A program made the translations under genes and the position numbers. A stretch of 64,000 nucleotides of DNA from Epiperipatus broadwayi (taxonomy: Eukaryota > Onychophora > Udeonychophora > Euonychophora > Peripatidae): contig JAQFVV010006216.1 in assembly GCA_028023455.1 (NCBI GenBank), forward strand, positions 931,445-995,444, read 5' to 3'. The notes beneath the pieces are model-generated. The model was not told the DNA's origin. It saw only the letters and a program-made list of their open reading frames with translations, and did no database searches. Positions 38,256 to 50,040 of the stretch are shown here, in pieces (the first letter of the stretch is position 1; each line of letters begins with the position of its first letter).

Positions 38256-41200
38256 TTAAACAAGGTGGAATAAGGAAATATAATAAAACAAGTGAATTTA
38301 ACAGTTTCATTGGATTCCTCACTATCTCTTTAATAAGAAAACTTTTTTATACTACTCAAAAATAAATGTCAACATATAATTCTGAAGGACACCAAATAAT
38401 ATTTTCTAAAATGGAAGGCTAAACATTCACCTACACAAGTTTCTAACTTTTTATCAACTAACAGTTTGAACTTATTTTATTCATAATGCATAAATATACT
38501 TAGAAAAATCACTAATACAAATTTATTACAACATATTTTTATAAATAGTGTGACATTGGAATTATGTAAAGTATTAATAATAACAAGAATTGGAAATTTT
38601 ATGCTGGACTATGTAATAGGATATTTAAGTGACTCTAATTTAATAAATTTCCTATTTTATTGTGTAAGAATAAAGGCTGAAACAGTAAAATTATTCATGC
38701 TAGTACTCTATATTATCATCATAATTATGTACATTAAATTACCTAACCATTCATACTCGTGTAGGAGTGAAAGAATGCATGACAGTAATACTTGATAATT
38801 ATTTACCAGAAGGATATAAACGTGAATGATTAAGTAACCTTGATTTTGATCATCATTAAAGATGTATTAAATGTTGGAATTTAGACAAAACAAAGTTTAT
38901 AAAAAAATAATAAATGGATCCAAATACTTGCAAGGTCTCTTATAACATCCATTAGGAAATCCTAAGAACATTGGAAGTTATTACTGTTCCTTTTGCCACA
39001 TTATGCTTAACCTGCAGGAATAATATTTGTATTTTTAATGTTTTTTATTCTGCTTATCATCATGAACAACATATGTTTCTTTAAAGTTTCAAGTATGAAC
39101 AAATATAAAAAAGTAAAAACATTACAAAGGGAACTTTTATTTTAATGACAGAAGGTTTGACATGCATTTCTTCTGTTGCATATGATAGATATACAGATGT
39201 ATTTATTTATTTATTTATTTATTTTTATTTTGACATTAATTTTTATTATTATTATATATTTGGGTATCCAATTTCCTCTAGAACATCGTATTATGCAAAT
39301 ATTATATATTCCCATGCTCATATTATTAGTGCAAAACTAGATGCTTTATCATTATTCATTAATTAGTAATAGAAGCAGGTACATGAAAACATTTAGGCCA
39401 TTATTGCCAAATGGTTAAGTTTATTTAATAGTATTTACACTAATTTAAATTTTGATATTCATATTTTTTTTTAAAAATATTAGACTCATTCATAATCTAA
39501 TTAATGCTAACATAACACTCTATTGTGTGATGTGATTTGGAAATTATTTTATACATGAGCGTATGTTCGCATGTGTGTGCACTATCATAAATTATTTATA
39601 AAAGTCAGATTTACATCTTTGTTTTTCTATCGTTTTCAGTTTGGTGCCAGTTAAAGAAAGATGAAGAATTAAGAGTTTGTCTGCTTATAGATTTGTTTAT
39701 ATATAAAATGCGTTGAATACCTTTGGATAAAGAAGTGATCCAAGGGATGATTTTTGCTATGTGGATTGAGTAATACTCTCCTTGATTACTTACTTGTTAA
39801 ACCGTGGGTGGTAGTGTATTTTCTTGTTTGATAGCATATGATGAAATAGTGTATTTCTTAAATGAAGTGGCAAATGCCCCATTTATTGATGATAAGTTGG
39901 GCAAGTTCCTCAACATTTGTGTCCTAAAAGTTGGTAGATATTTATTGAAAAATTAAGTTAGAATTTGGAGTTTTGGTTAACCCTCATGCACATATATGTG
40001 AATATTTATTTATTGTTATTTCCCTCTCATTCTTCATTCTCACGTATCAGATAGTATATGTTAGTTATATCAGATAAATGTTTTATGGATTTCTATAATA
40101 TGCTTGAAATAAGATTATTAATTTAATGATTAGCTTATTGCATCATCCTTATTGTGAGGTTTATTCATTCCTAAAGTAAATTGATAGAAATATAATTAAT
40201 AAATGTGTTGTGTTTGTGATCTTATAAATGCACATACATTCGGAAATATGATAAACCTAGAGATATAAAAAAAGATCATCGCTGGAATTGTGAGTTCTAA
40301 GTAATTTGTCAGATCATATCACATATTATCATTATTTCATTCATTATTATTGTTGGTAATTCATCTTTCCGGTATAAATATAATATTGTATTACAAAATT
40401 TTATTTTATTTTAAGGCGAGTTAATAAAATGATTACTTAATTTTATATAACAGATATAGATTTGTAGGCATACGGAAATAGTTTAAATGATGTTAATTGA
40501 TTACTTGATATCGTTTTCTTGGTTTATTAAGAGCACAGAGTGGGAATAAGTGATAAGACTATTAATGTGAATATAAAATTATTTTGAGTTGCTAATAATT
40601 TAACTAATTGAATTGTAAATATTATTGAAACCAATATAAATGGCAGATCCTCCAAATATTAAGTGTTATTTTGTGTAATTTAAATGCTATTTTATTGTAT
40701 CCAAGTATTATTTTGTCAAGTTTGTAATCAACGTAAGTTACTGTTAAATCATCATCAATGTGTCGTAAAAGAATGTGTCTTATAATAAATGTTTTGTTGA
40801 AGTAAGATTCCCTCTTAATTATTTTATCATATACGTTCGATTGATCATTTCCACACACACATATGCTCAACACAATATAATTATAATATTTATCCATTTT
40901 ATGGTATGTGCAATCTTAATACAAAGTTAATAGATCAACACATTGCATAATGACAAGATGTAATTTTATCTTGTTTAGAATAGATAGTGATGTGAGATAA
41001 AAATGTATCCCATCTTTATCATTGTCTGTCCGTTATTTTATTGTAATAGATGTCAATTTCACAATAGTCCTCATTGATTAATAATCATATTATATTAGGA
41101 TTGACTTATTGTTCCTATAGCAGAGCCCTGAGATTAGTTCATGATTTAATAAACATTACCATAGCTGTTCAATCGAAATTAAATGTCAGTAGATTGATTA

Positions 41201-41576
41201 TTATTGCAGTGATTCCTTAACATATTAGACGAGAGTCATGATTGGTCAAGCATGTATTTGGATGATGAGAGAATTTAATATAACATGATTTAAATTAATC
41301 CACAAATGGCTTCATTTTGATAACTTGGTATATGCTTATAATACAATTAAATAATCACTACATAATTGTTGTTTATAAATACTTCTCTTATCCTCATTTG
41401 CATTCTAGATGACCACATTACCCTATAACCCCCAACTAAGCTAAGCTGTAAATTAATAGTTCAATAAGAGTCTTATCAATAAGTATTAGATGCAATCATT
41501 TATTCTATCATGTATAGAATTGGTGCCTGGGCATTTATTTGTGCATAAAGCGAGATAGGTGACGATTGAAGAGGTT

Positions 41577-41577
<1 letters not shown>
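38256..41577. other. Non-coding DNA, no gene seen
   Basis: There are scattered short open frames without motifs. The part at about 39600-41570 is a little less AT-rich and has fewer homopolymer runs than the surroundings, which may mark old unrecognised element sequence; I could not match it to the RTE, PLE or mariner copies here. Confidence 0.45.
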
Positions 41578-41607
<30 letters not shown>

Positions 41608-41619
41608 CATTGACCATTA

Positions 41620-42450
41620 TCAATCTACTGCAGTATAGTCTCCAAGTTTAATCCTCCTTCTCTGATCTTTAGCTTCTCTTCTCCACATCACCCCTGCACA
41701 CTTTCTTATTTCATCCATCCATCTCACATGTGGTCTCTTTCTGGGTCTTTTACAATCTCTTGGAATCCAGTTTAAGATTTCAATTGTCCATCTATTATCA
41801 TCTCTTCTAGCAATATGTCCAGCCCAACTCCACTTCAGTCTTTTAATTTTTTCAATGAGGTCAGTAACACCTGTTTGTTCTCTTACCCATACATTGCATT
41901 TTCGATCTCTTCTTGTTACTCCCAACATGCATCTCTCCATACTTCTTTGAGTGGTCTGAAGTCTCTGTATTGCTCTTCTATTAAGTGTCCAAGTCTCAGA
42001 TCCATAAGTAAGAACTGGTAAAACACATTTATTAAAAACCTTCCTTTTCAAACATATAGGCATATTTCCTTTTAGTATCAAGTTATTTCTACCAAAAGCA
42101 CTCCAACCAAGTTTAATTCTATGATTAATTTCATCCATTATGTTTCCATCTGTATTAATAATCTGACCAAGGTATTTGTAACTGTTAACTTCTTCTAACT
42201 CATCATAATCAATCTTTATTTTCATATTTTGAGAAAATCCATTAAACATTACTTTAGTCTTTTTAACATTTATCTTTAGTCCTATATTCCTACTTTCATC
42301 TGATAACTCCTGCAACATTTCCTGCAGCTCTAAAGCATTATTTGCAAAAACAACTACATCATCTGCAAAATCTAAATGACTTAAATAATCTCCATTTACT
42401 TTCACTCCTTTAGCTTCCCATTTTAATCCACAAAATACTTCTTGCAGCAC
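41620..42450 (-). pseudogene. RTE reverse transcriptase, motif C to C-terminus
   Basis: 276 codons with LDFADDVVVFA (catalytic FADD, motif C), INVKKTKVM (motif D region), YKYLGQIIN, then the thumb and tail: PVLTYGSETW, MERCMLGVTRRDRK, GVTDLIEKIKRLKWSWAGHI, and DNRWTIEILNWIPR. This tail is characteristic of the RTE clade. The stop is only about 40 bp from the TA tail, so the 3' UTR is very short. The same tail occurs as a truncated copy at 25.4 kb. Confidence 0.93.
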
Positions 42451-42890
42451 TGCTGTAAAAGTTTTGGAGATATGGAGTCACCCTGTCTTACACCCTTCTC
42501 AATGTTGACTTTCCCAGTATCATTATGTAATCTAATTGTTGCTGTTGCATTTTTATAAATATTCTTTAAAATATGACAATATCCTGGATCTATACCTTGA
42601 TGATCCAATGCTTTAATCACTGAAGAAATGTTTATAGAATCAAATGCCTTTTCATAATCTACAAATCCAAAACATAATGGCAACTCATATTCATTTGTCC
42701 TTTCTATAACTTCTCTCAATACCTGGATATGATCTACTGTACTAAAACCACTTTTAAATCCAGCTTGTTCTCTTGGTTGGTGGAAATCCAATGTTCTCTG
42801 TAGACGAGTTGTAATTATCTTGGTAAAAATTTTGTATAAAACTGATAAAAAGGCTGATAGGTCTGTAATTTCTAATATCTTCTTTATCAC
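42423..42890 (-). pseudogene. RTE reverse transcriptase, finger and palm part
   Basis: 155 codons with LSVLYKIFTKIITTRL, REQAGFKSGFSTVDHI, the motif A region FVDYEKAFDSI (catalytic Asp in FVDYEKAFD), and the motif B region KGVRQGDSISP. These are the standard non-LTR RT blocks. The frame changes near 42450, just before the FADD block, so the protein is split between motifs B and C. Confidence 0.92.
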
Positions 42891-42983
42891 CTTTTTAAAA
42901 TATTAATATTAATACTGCATTCTTCCAATCATCTGGTACATCTTTATCATTTAGACATTTGGTATATAACTTTGCTAAAAAAA

Positions 42984-43361
42984 TTATATTTCTTCACCTG
43001 CTTCTTTTAATATATCAATTATAATTCCATCATTACCTGGAGCCTTTCCTTTCTTCATACATTTAATTGCATGTCTCACTTCTTCATTTAAAATTCTGGG
43101 CAATTCGAAAGATGTAATAGATATAGGAGGTACTTGTTCTTTATTACTATATAATTCTTGATAAAAGTCTTCTACCCATTTCATGATGTCATCTCTCTTT
43201 TTAGTAATAATTCCATCTTTTTTTTTTATTGCAGATATAAATTTCCTACCAATACCAAAATGTTGTTTTACACTCTTGAGACTTTTATTTTCTTCTACAG
43301 CTTTCCTTGCTAGTTCACAGTTATACTTTCTTATATCATTTTCAACTCTTTTCCACACCAT
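42984..43361 (-). pseudogene. RTE linker and start of reverse transcriptase
   Basis: 125 codons continuing the RTE protein after two frame breaks. It contains KRDDIMKWVEDFYQELYS and then EEVRHAIKCMKKGKAPGNDG, the typical KxGKAPGxDG block at the start of the RT domain, followed by IIIDILKEAGEE. The next residues (LAKLYTKCLNDKDVPDDWK) lie in another frame at about 42985-42905. Confidence 0.9.
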
Positions 43362-43600
43362 TTTACAAAATTCAAGATATTCAATTCTTTTTAATGCATC
43401 ATTTTTTTATATCTTCATATTCCTTCTTTTCTTCATAAATTCTCTAGTCTCAGTAGAAATTTTATTGGTCAATTGCTGCTTTTTTCTACCAGCTATCTTT
43501 GTTGCAGTTTTTAAAAGTGTATCAGTTATTTTCATATTAATTTCATTCAAATCTGAATCATGTTCAAAATCTACTAATACTTGAAACTGATTTGTAAGTT

Positions 43601-44557
43601 CTAATTTAAATTCATTAGAATGTTTCTGAAGATTAGGAATATCAACTGTAAATATTGTTTTTCTAATAATTTTTGTCTCTCTAGTTTTGCATTAACACAT
43701 ATCTTACATCTTACTAATCGATGATCACTTCCTGTGTTAAATTTATTAAGAACATTACAATCTTGAAATATGTATTTTCTGTTAGTCAAAATATAATCCA
43801 ATTCTGCTGTACCTTCATTTGGATGCTTCCATGTCCATTTCCTTTTAACATTTTTCTCAAAAAAAGAATTCATAATATAAAGTTTTTCTTTTTCTGCAAA
43901 CTCCACAAGTCTATGTCCTCTCTCATTTCTATTACCATAACCAAAATTACCTACAGCACTTTCATCTTTCATTTGTTTACCAATTCTAGCATTAAAGTCT
44001 CCCATAACAATTTTAAAATGTTGTTTACTCTGATCAAAAGCCTTTTGTACATCCATATAAAAATCTTCTACTACTTCATCACTATGAGAACTTGTTGGGG
44101 CATAAACCTGAATTATCTGCATTTGGTATCTGCTATTAAGTTGTATAACTAATCTTGCCACTCTGTCCAATACACCATCAATCTCCACAATGTTGTTCTT
44201 CCACTTTTTATTTATAATGAATCCTACTCCACTTTTATTTCCAATATTTGTGCCTTTATAATAGAGTACATGTCCACTTTTTAAATCAATTGTCTCTTCA
44301 TCTTTTCTTCTAACTTCACAAAGTCCAATAATGTCCCATTTAATATAAGACAGTTCTTCTAATTCTTGCAATCTTCCTTCACTTGAAAGTGATCTGCAGT
44401 TGTAAGTACCTAAATAAAAAGTCATCATCAAATGGCAGCCTGGGTCTGCAATCAGGGGATTCTTAGCACCCTCCGCCTTCAGCCACCAACTGCTGCCTTG
44501 GTTGGTGACTTTACAGCCTCCTGGGAATAAGGGCCATGATTTATTTTTGTCTGTCAT
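43601..44557 (-). pseudogene. RTE endonuclease domain (APE-like)
   Basis: This 318-codon open frame starts at an ATG (MTDKNKSW). Endonuclease motifs occur in order: GTYNCRSL (residues about 50), DIIGLCEVRR with the metal-binding Glu (about 76), QVYAPTS (about 150), the catalytic MGDFNAR (about 186), ELDYILTNRK (about 252) and GSDHRLV with the final His (about 277). All catalytic residues look intact. In the family this domain nicks target DNA to prime reverse transcription. The frame runs out about 20 codons after the domain through a shift near 43680. The first 35 codons are G+C-rich relative to the rest. Confidence 0.92.
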
Positions 44558-44575
44558 AATTGTATATATGTATTG

Positions 44576-47500
44576 AAAAAATATTTATCATTTTCACAAA
44601 CATTCATTCTGCCTTATCAGGCAACTGAGAAGAAAGACCATGGTGTTTCTTGATCTTAAACTCAGAGGTAAAAAGCCAATAAACTCACCACACTGGCTAA
44701 TGCATGTTGGTGAGCAGCCCATCCATGTTTGTATACTATATGAATAATCACATAGTAATAACAGCTGCAACAACAAGAATGTATGGAGTGGACCTTAGAC
44801 ATTTTCCCTGCTCAGTTTCTTTAAGGCCTCCAAGAGAAATCAAAAGGTCTCCTTTTAGTTAATAGAAAACTTCTTTCTGCAACCATATATATCAACAAAC
44901 ATCACATGATCACCATTTTCCTGTTTTATATATCAACAACAATGTCCTAATATCAATTAAGTGATAACTTTTATAGAAAAGGTTATAACTGAAACAACAA
45001 ACAAGACAACAAAAGTAGGATTTAATGTTTTACAGCTTTTTTATTCTGTAAATTGTTCAAATATATTATATTTTGTTTAATTTTTTTACATTTTTTACTT
45101 TTATATTTTTTGTGTGTGTGTCTATTTTTTAACAAAAATATTGTCAATCAAAGGCATCTCCAACAGCCCTTTATAGAAAAACATCAGGCCTATCACTTGC
45201 TAAGTAATGAGAGTTTGAGTAGTTTTCCATTCCTCTCTAGCTTTGTTAAGATAGCAATGAACCATCTGTCAGAGACAAAATCCCTAACCTCTCATTTGTC
45301 CTGGATGTGAACAGGTCATATGCTTGTTAGGAAAATGCATCATCTTTTCACTATAAAACTCTAATTAATAATTTAAGACATTTTTTAAGGCTTGCCTTAA
45401 AATATAAAACTAATTAGCCCAATCCTGGTGATATGTAGTTGTTCTTAACTGAATGATGAAATTTCCTAAATATTCAAAACTATTAAGGAGAGTGTTCATG
45501 TACAGATAACAAAAGAAAAACATAATTATAACGTGCTGAAACCTTTACCACTAATGAGGGAAATTCTTATGTCTTCAAGCAGAAAATCAAAAGTTTACCT
45601 TTATACTAGAGTAATTAAGTAAATGATAATTAAAGCCTGGTAGTCTTTATAATATAGTGAAATCATATTACAGATGTTTGTTATGGTTATTTTTTCTGCT
45701 CTTTTCACTATTTCAGACTATTATTACTTTATTGATTTATTTGACACATCTCAATTTGATGACACAGTTTTGAGTTATCTCTATATAATGTCTTACTATA
45801 TTATATTTTTATTGATGAATTTTTTGTAAATATATAATCATTTCAAAAAAATATTATTGAAAATTATTTATTATTACTAGTAATGAATTAAACTTTGAAA
45901 TAGTATTAACATTGGAAAAACACGTTTAAGACTCTTACATGAAACATTTTCTATAACTAAAACACTCAAAATTTGTTAAAACACCTGAGCTTTCTTTTAT
46001 GATTAACATTTATTTTTCTTTTGTATAACTTTATTACGAAATATATAATTTCATTTTGATTTGATTTTTATATTTATAAACTTTTCACTCCTGACAATAA
46101 ATTCACTATTACATTTTAAAGTTAAAAAAAAAAAAACTAAAATTAGTTCCTTCAAACATGAGTACATAGTTTTTGCAAATTATGTGAGCAAATTAAAATT
46201 CTAATTAATATATATTTTTAATACTTCTTACTAAACTGATGAAATCATATAGAAAAATTGTCTTTTGTGTGTACATGTTATTAATAATAATGATTTTTCT
46301 AAAATGAAATTCAAAGAAACAAATGCTTTATAATTAATTTATTACCAACAATAAATCTTTATCATATATATATATTAACTACTAAAATCATTAATGTCAA
46401 GCAAAAAATTATAAAGTGATAATGAATTTGCCTTGGGTTCAAGCCCTGATATAATATTTCGTAAAAAATAAAGATTCCATCATTAAAAAAATTTTAAATA
46501 ACTGGTTCATAACTAACAGTACTAACCATGAAATTATTGATCACTTAATGATTATTTAGCTATTTCATCAGGAAAACAAAATAAAAAAGACATGTAAACA
46601 TTCATCAGTTAGACATTTAAGAGTGTAGTGAATATGATTTTTTAAAATAGCTTCTGATGTTTTTGCAGATTGTCTAAGAACAGGTGAGTACATACATACT
46701 TTCTAGCATTTTTCTGATGTTGCATATTTTCAGTTTCTTGAAAGTGTTTAAATGATAGCTTTATTGCATTTTTAATACTTTTATCCTTTAAGAATGTCCA
46801 TAGGGTAATTTAGAAAGAATTTTACATGCTGTACTACTCACTGTTAATTATTAATTTATTGTAAATAAAGGACAACATATAAATATTTAAAATCAGAGAG
46901 GACTCCATTTCAATCAAAAATAAATATTTTCCATTAGCTGAGAAAACCTTAAGTTTACTAGAAAATCAGATATTTCAACATTTACAGCTCTGATCTAGTA
47001 TGACTATCCAGTAATAAAATAGTTAATGAATACATTAATCACTTCATCACAAGAAAATGATATAATTAAATAAATAAACAATGTAAAAATGTAGATGTAC
47101 ATTGTAAATATTTATTCATCTTGGAAAAAGTATTGAGCCAAGTAAGCTGATTTAAGCTATAGACTTCAAGTTTCAAATATTTAAAAATTTTGAACCTATT
47201 CCAAATTTCTTTTTTAGTTATACAGTTTAAAAACTTAGTTTAATCAATATATATTTTAGTGATACTTAATTCAGAAACTTTTTTATTTAAAAGAAAGATA
47301 ACAAATCATATTAGACTACATTTATTTATAGTATTACTGAAATTATTTTTTTTGTGCATTAAAATTTTGATAAGAGTGCAATAGTCAAATATCATTAACA
47401 TAAAAATCTTTATCACAAAATATAGTGCTTTATATGAAAAATATTTTAATTTATATAAAAATAAAATTTAGTAAATTTAATGTAGAATCAATTAGAATAA

Positions 47501-49319
47501 AATATTAAAGATATTTTTAGTATCTCATAAACATTAAAGATTTTTTTTACAGAGAAAATATGGCTGAAAGACAGAATGCATTAAAGTGGTACAACTGCAC
47601 ATAATGTTAAAGTTTTTCAGAATAAAAGGCTTGCTAAGCAACACTTCACAAATATAGATACATTATGTGTCCTCTATCATAGAAATGAAGAAACATTAGA
47701 ACCCTTTCCTATGGATTGTTCCTCACTTCTTCCTTATCATAATATTATTACTAATATGACTCATTCATACTCACTAACAATCAAAAAATTCATAAAAAAT
47801 ATATAGAGTGGTCTTTTCCCCAATATAAGAATTATTAAATTCATTCTTTTCACACTCTGGTTTATAAGATGCTACCTAAGCTTTAATACCACATCTCAGA
47901 ATACTAATCACTCTTTCTAAAAAAAAAATTAAACATTAAGACCAAAGATCCATGCACCAGCTGATATTTTTGCAGCTACATGCAATCTGATCTTATTAAC
48001 AACAACCCAGTGACTTGGCTATTGAATATAATAATTAATATGCATGAGACATACATTGAGTAATGCTCAATTATATGAACATCTATCTCATTGCTTTTCT
48101 ACTTGAAATTTCTTTTGTTTCAATAAGATTTGTAAATAGTCTCCAATGCATAAAATTTAAAACTAAAAGGCTTGTTACAGAAAATATACAAATATCATTG
48201 CAAAGATATCAAACAAACATACTAAAAGATTACTAAGTGATGAACATGAAAGTATTTGTTATTCATGAATTGATTTATATAGTTACTATAAAACTCATAT
48301 TTAACTTTTTGCTTTTTTCTTTTGATTTGGTTGTTTTGGAGTGATATAACTCTAATCATTTAACAGTCGTTGTTTATGGAAATAACAAAACAATATTATT
48401 AATATAAAATTAATCATATTGAAATTAAAATACTTATAATATTCCTTATTGAAGATACAAAATTTTCTTTCAAAGTGGAACGTATTTAAGACTTTTATAT
48501 GTCAAGCAATTCATTTTTTCTGGTGTTATTATTATTAAAACATATTGACTACAATAAATTAATATATCTATTTTTTAATATCGTAATGCATCTCACTTTT
48601 TTTTATCTATACTGTTCTTCAAACATCTGTTTGTTTTCCTACCATTTAATTTCACTAAAAAAAAAAAAAATCAAGGCAATTTATGAATTTATTTTTCTAG
48701 TTTTAAAAAAGTATGTGCTTTCATTTTCAACTTCCAGTTGTTAAAAAGATTTCTGCTTACTTCTATATTTTCCTTTTTAATTTTATTAATAAAATAAAAT
48801 TTTCTAAATAATACTAAAATATTTTTTTTTTAATTTATTTCCATAATATCAGAATATTGCTCAATTTTTTAATCAGTTATTCTCTTTTAACATTAATTTA
48901 TAGATATTTTATAGATTTTATAAAATTTAAAACTCAGAAAACAAGATAAAATTAAAGGTCATTTCAAAGTTGTTACTGAATGCTTTTACACATTGAGCTG
49001 CCCTACATTATCTAATACAGATGTGAAATGGCAGAGTTTAGAGCTCAATATCCAAGGTCTGTGACCCAGTTTTACAACTTGACCTGCTTGTAAACTCCCA
49101 AGCAATAAAGAAATGGATTTTTTTATTACTCAGTAGCCTGCAGTTGCCTTAATGAAGTGAAAATGAGGCATCACAAATAATAATAAATTAAAATTGGATT
49201 TATATTTGGACCATCATATTAAGAAATCTCACTCATTATTACAAAAAAGAAAGAACCTAAAAATGCCATTAGAACCTGTATTGTACCAACTGGCTAAGTT
49301 CCTATGCAGGTGAGATAAA
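44576..49319. other. AT-rich non-coding DNA, no gene seen
   Basis: At 44886-44920 there is TATATATCAACAAAC, inverse of the RTE 3' terminus as seen at 25.66 kb, fused to AACATCACATGATCACC, the end motif of repeat H. At 46434-46446 GGGTTCAAGCCC resembles a tRNA T arm with no other tRNA part. The remaining sequence shows no repeats or coding motifs I can support. Confidence 0.45.
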
Positions 49320-50040
49320 TTATATAACACTAAATTGTATAGCATTTATTGTGAGATCTAATCTGATATCTTCTATTTTGAATTTTCTCAAATCTATTAA
49401 TTTGTAACACCATATTGACTTGAATTTGCAATGAGATCTTATTTTGGAATTCTTAAGATTATTACTGAAAGGCTAACAATATTACAATTACTTTATGCAA
49501 TAATATCTGCACATTTTATTAGTGTTTGTACAATTACATTAGATTCACAAAGTTCAAAGAAAAAAAAATCCTATTCTTTAATTTTATCACATTAATACAT
49601 TAAAAGACAGAATAGTAATGTCACTAAATATCATGATGCAGTGGTAATAACAAAAATAACTAATTTACTTTTTTTCTATCTATAAGTAAATCGAATGATT
49701 TTTTTTTTTAAATATTTATTCAAAATACGAATAGAGAACATTAGTTCTAGCTAAAGAATAAACTCCATCTTATAAAAAATGTTTAATTGAACAGAAATAT
49801 TGATATAAGTTTTTTTAAAGACCACAATACATTGAAGATTGTTAAATGTTTTTGCAGTGAGATTTATTTTAGCATATTCTATTTTGGAATTTGCAAAAGG
49901 CTAATAATATTCAAAATGTTTTGTGTAATGGTAATTATGCATATTTTATTAATATTTCTACAGTGACAAATTTAGAAAGTTCAGAAAAAATAATATACAG
50001 AATTTTTCTTCTTGAATGTTTTAAAAATATTCCCAACCTT
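49320..50040. repeat. Degenerate tandem duplication, period about 425 bp
   Basis: TGCAATGAGATCTTATTTTGG near 49428 is matched by TGCAGTGAGATTTATTTT near 49853. Both are followed by a GGAATT segment, AAAGGCTAA(C/T)AATATT, TGCA(C/T)ATTTTATTA and AAAGTTCA in the same order. Divergence is high. Confidence 0.65.

Larger units (their letters stand above)
41578..44575 (-). mobile_element. Nearly full-length RTE non-LTR retrotransposon
   Basis: A single long coding unit of about 2.94 kb (44557 to 41620) encodes an apurinic-like endonuclease followed by a reverse transcriptase and a C-terminal zinc-free RTE tail, the domain order of the RTE clade. It ends with a short 3' segment and a TA repeat (41580-41607), matching RTE habit of ending in short simple repeats. 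There are about five frame breaks (near 43680, 43415, 42990, 42895 and 42450), so the copy is dead, but no large deletion is seen. Total length is close to the usual 3-3.5 kb. It is the best reference for the three older RTE fragments in the window. Confidence 0.92.

Noticed and set aside
43183-44152. Plus-strand open frames opposite the RTE
   Set aside because: They are antisense shadows of the endonuclease and RT frames, which show clear family motifs on the minus strand.
46434-46446. tRNA T-arm-like GGGTTCAAGCCC
   Set aside because: No A box, anticodon arm or acceptor stem at the right distance; too short to call even a SINE relic.
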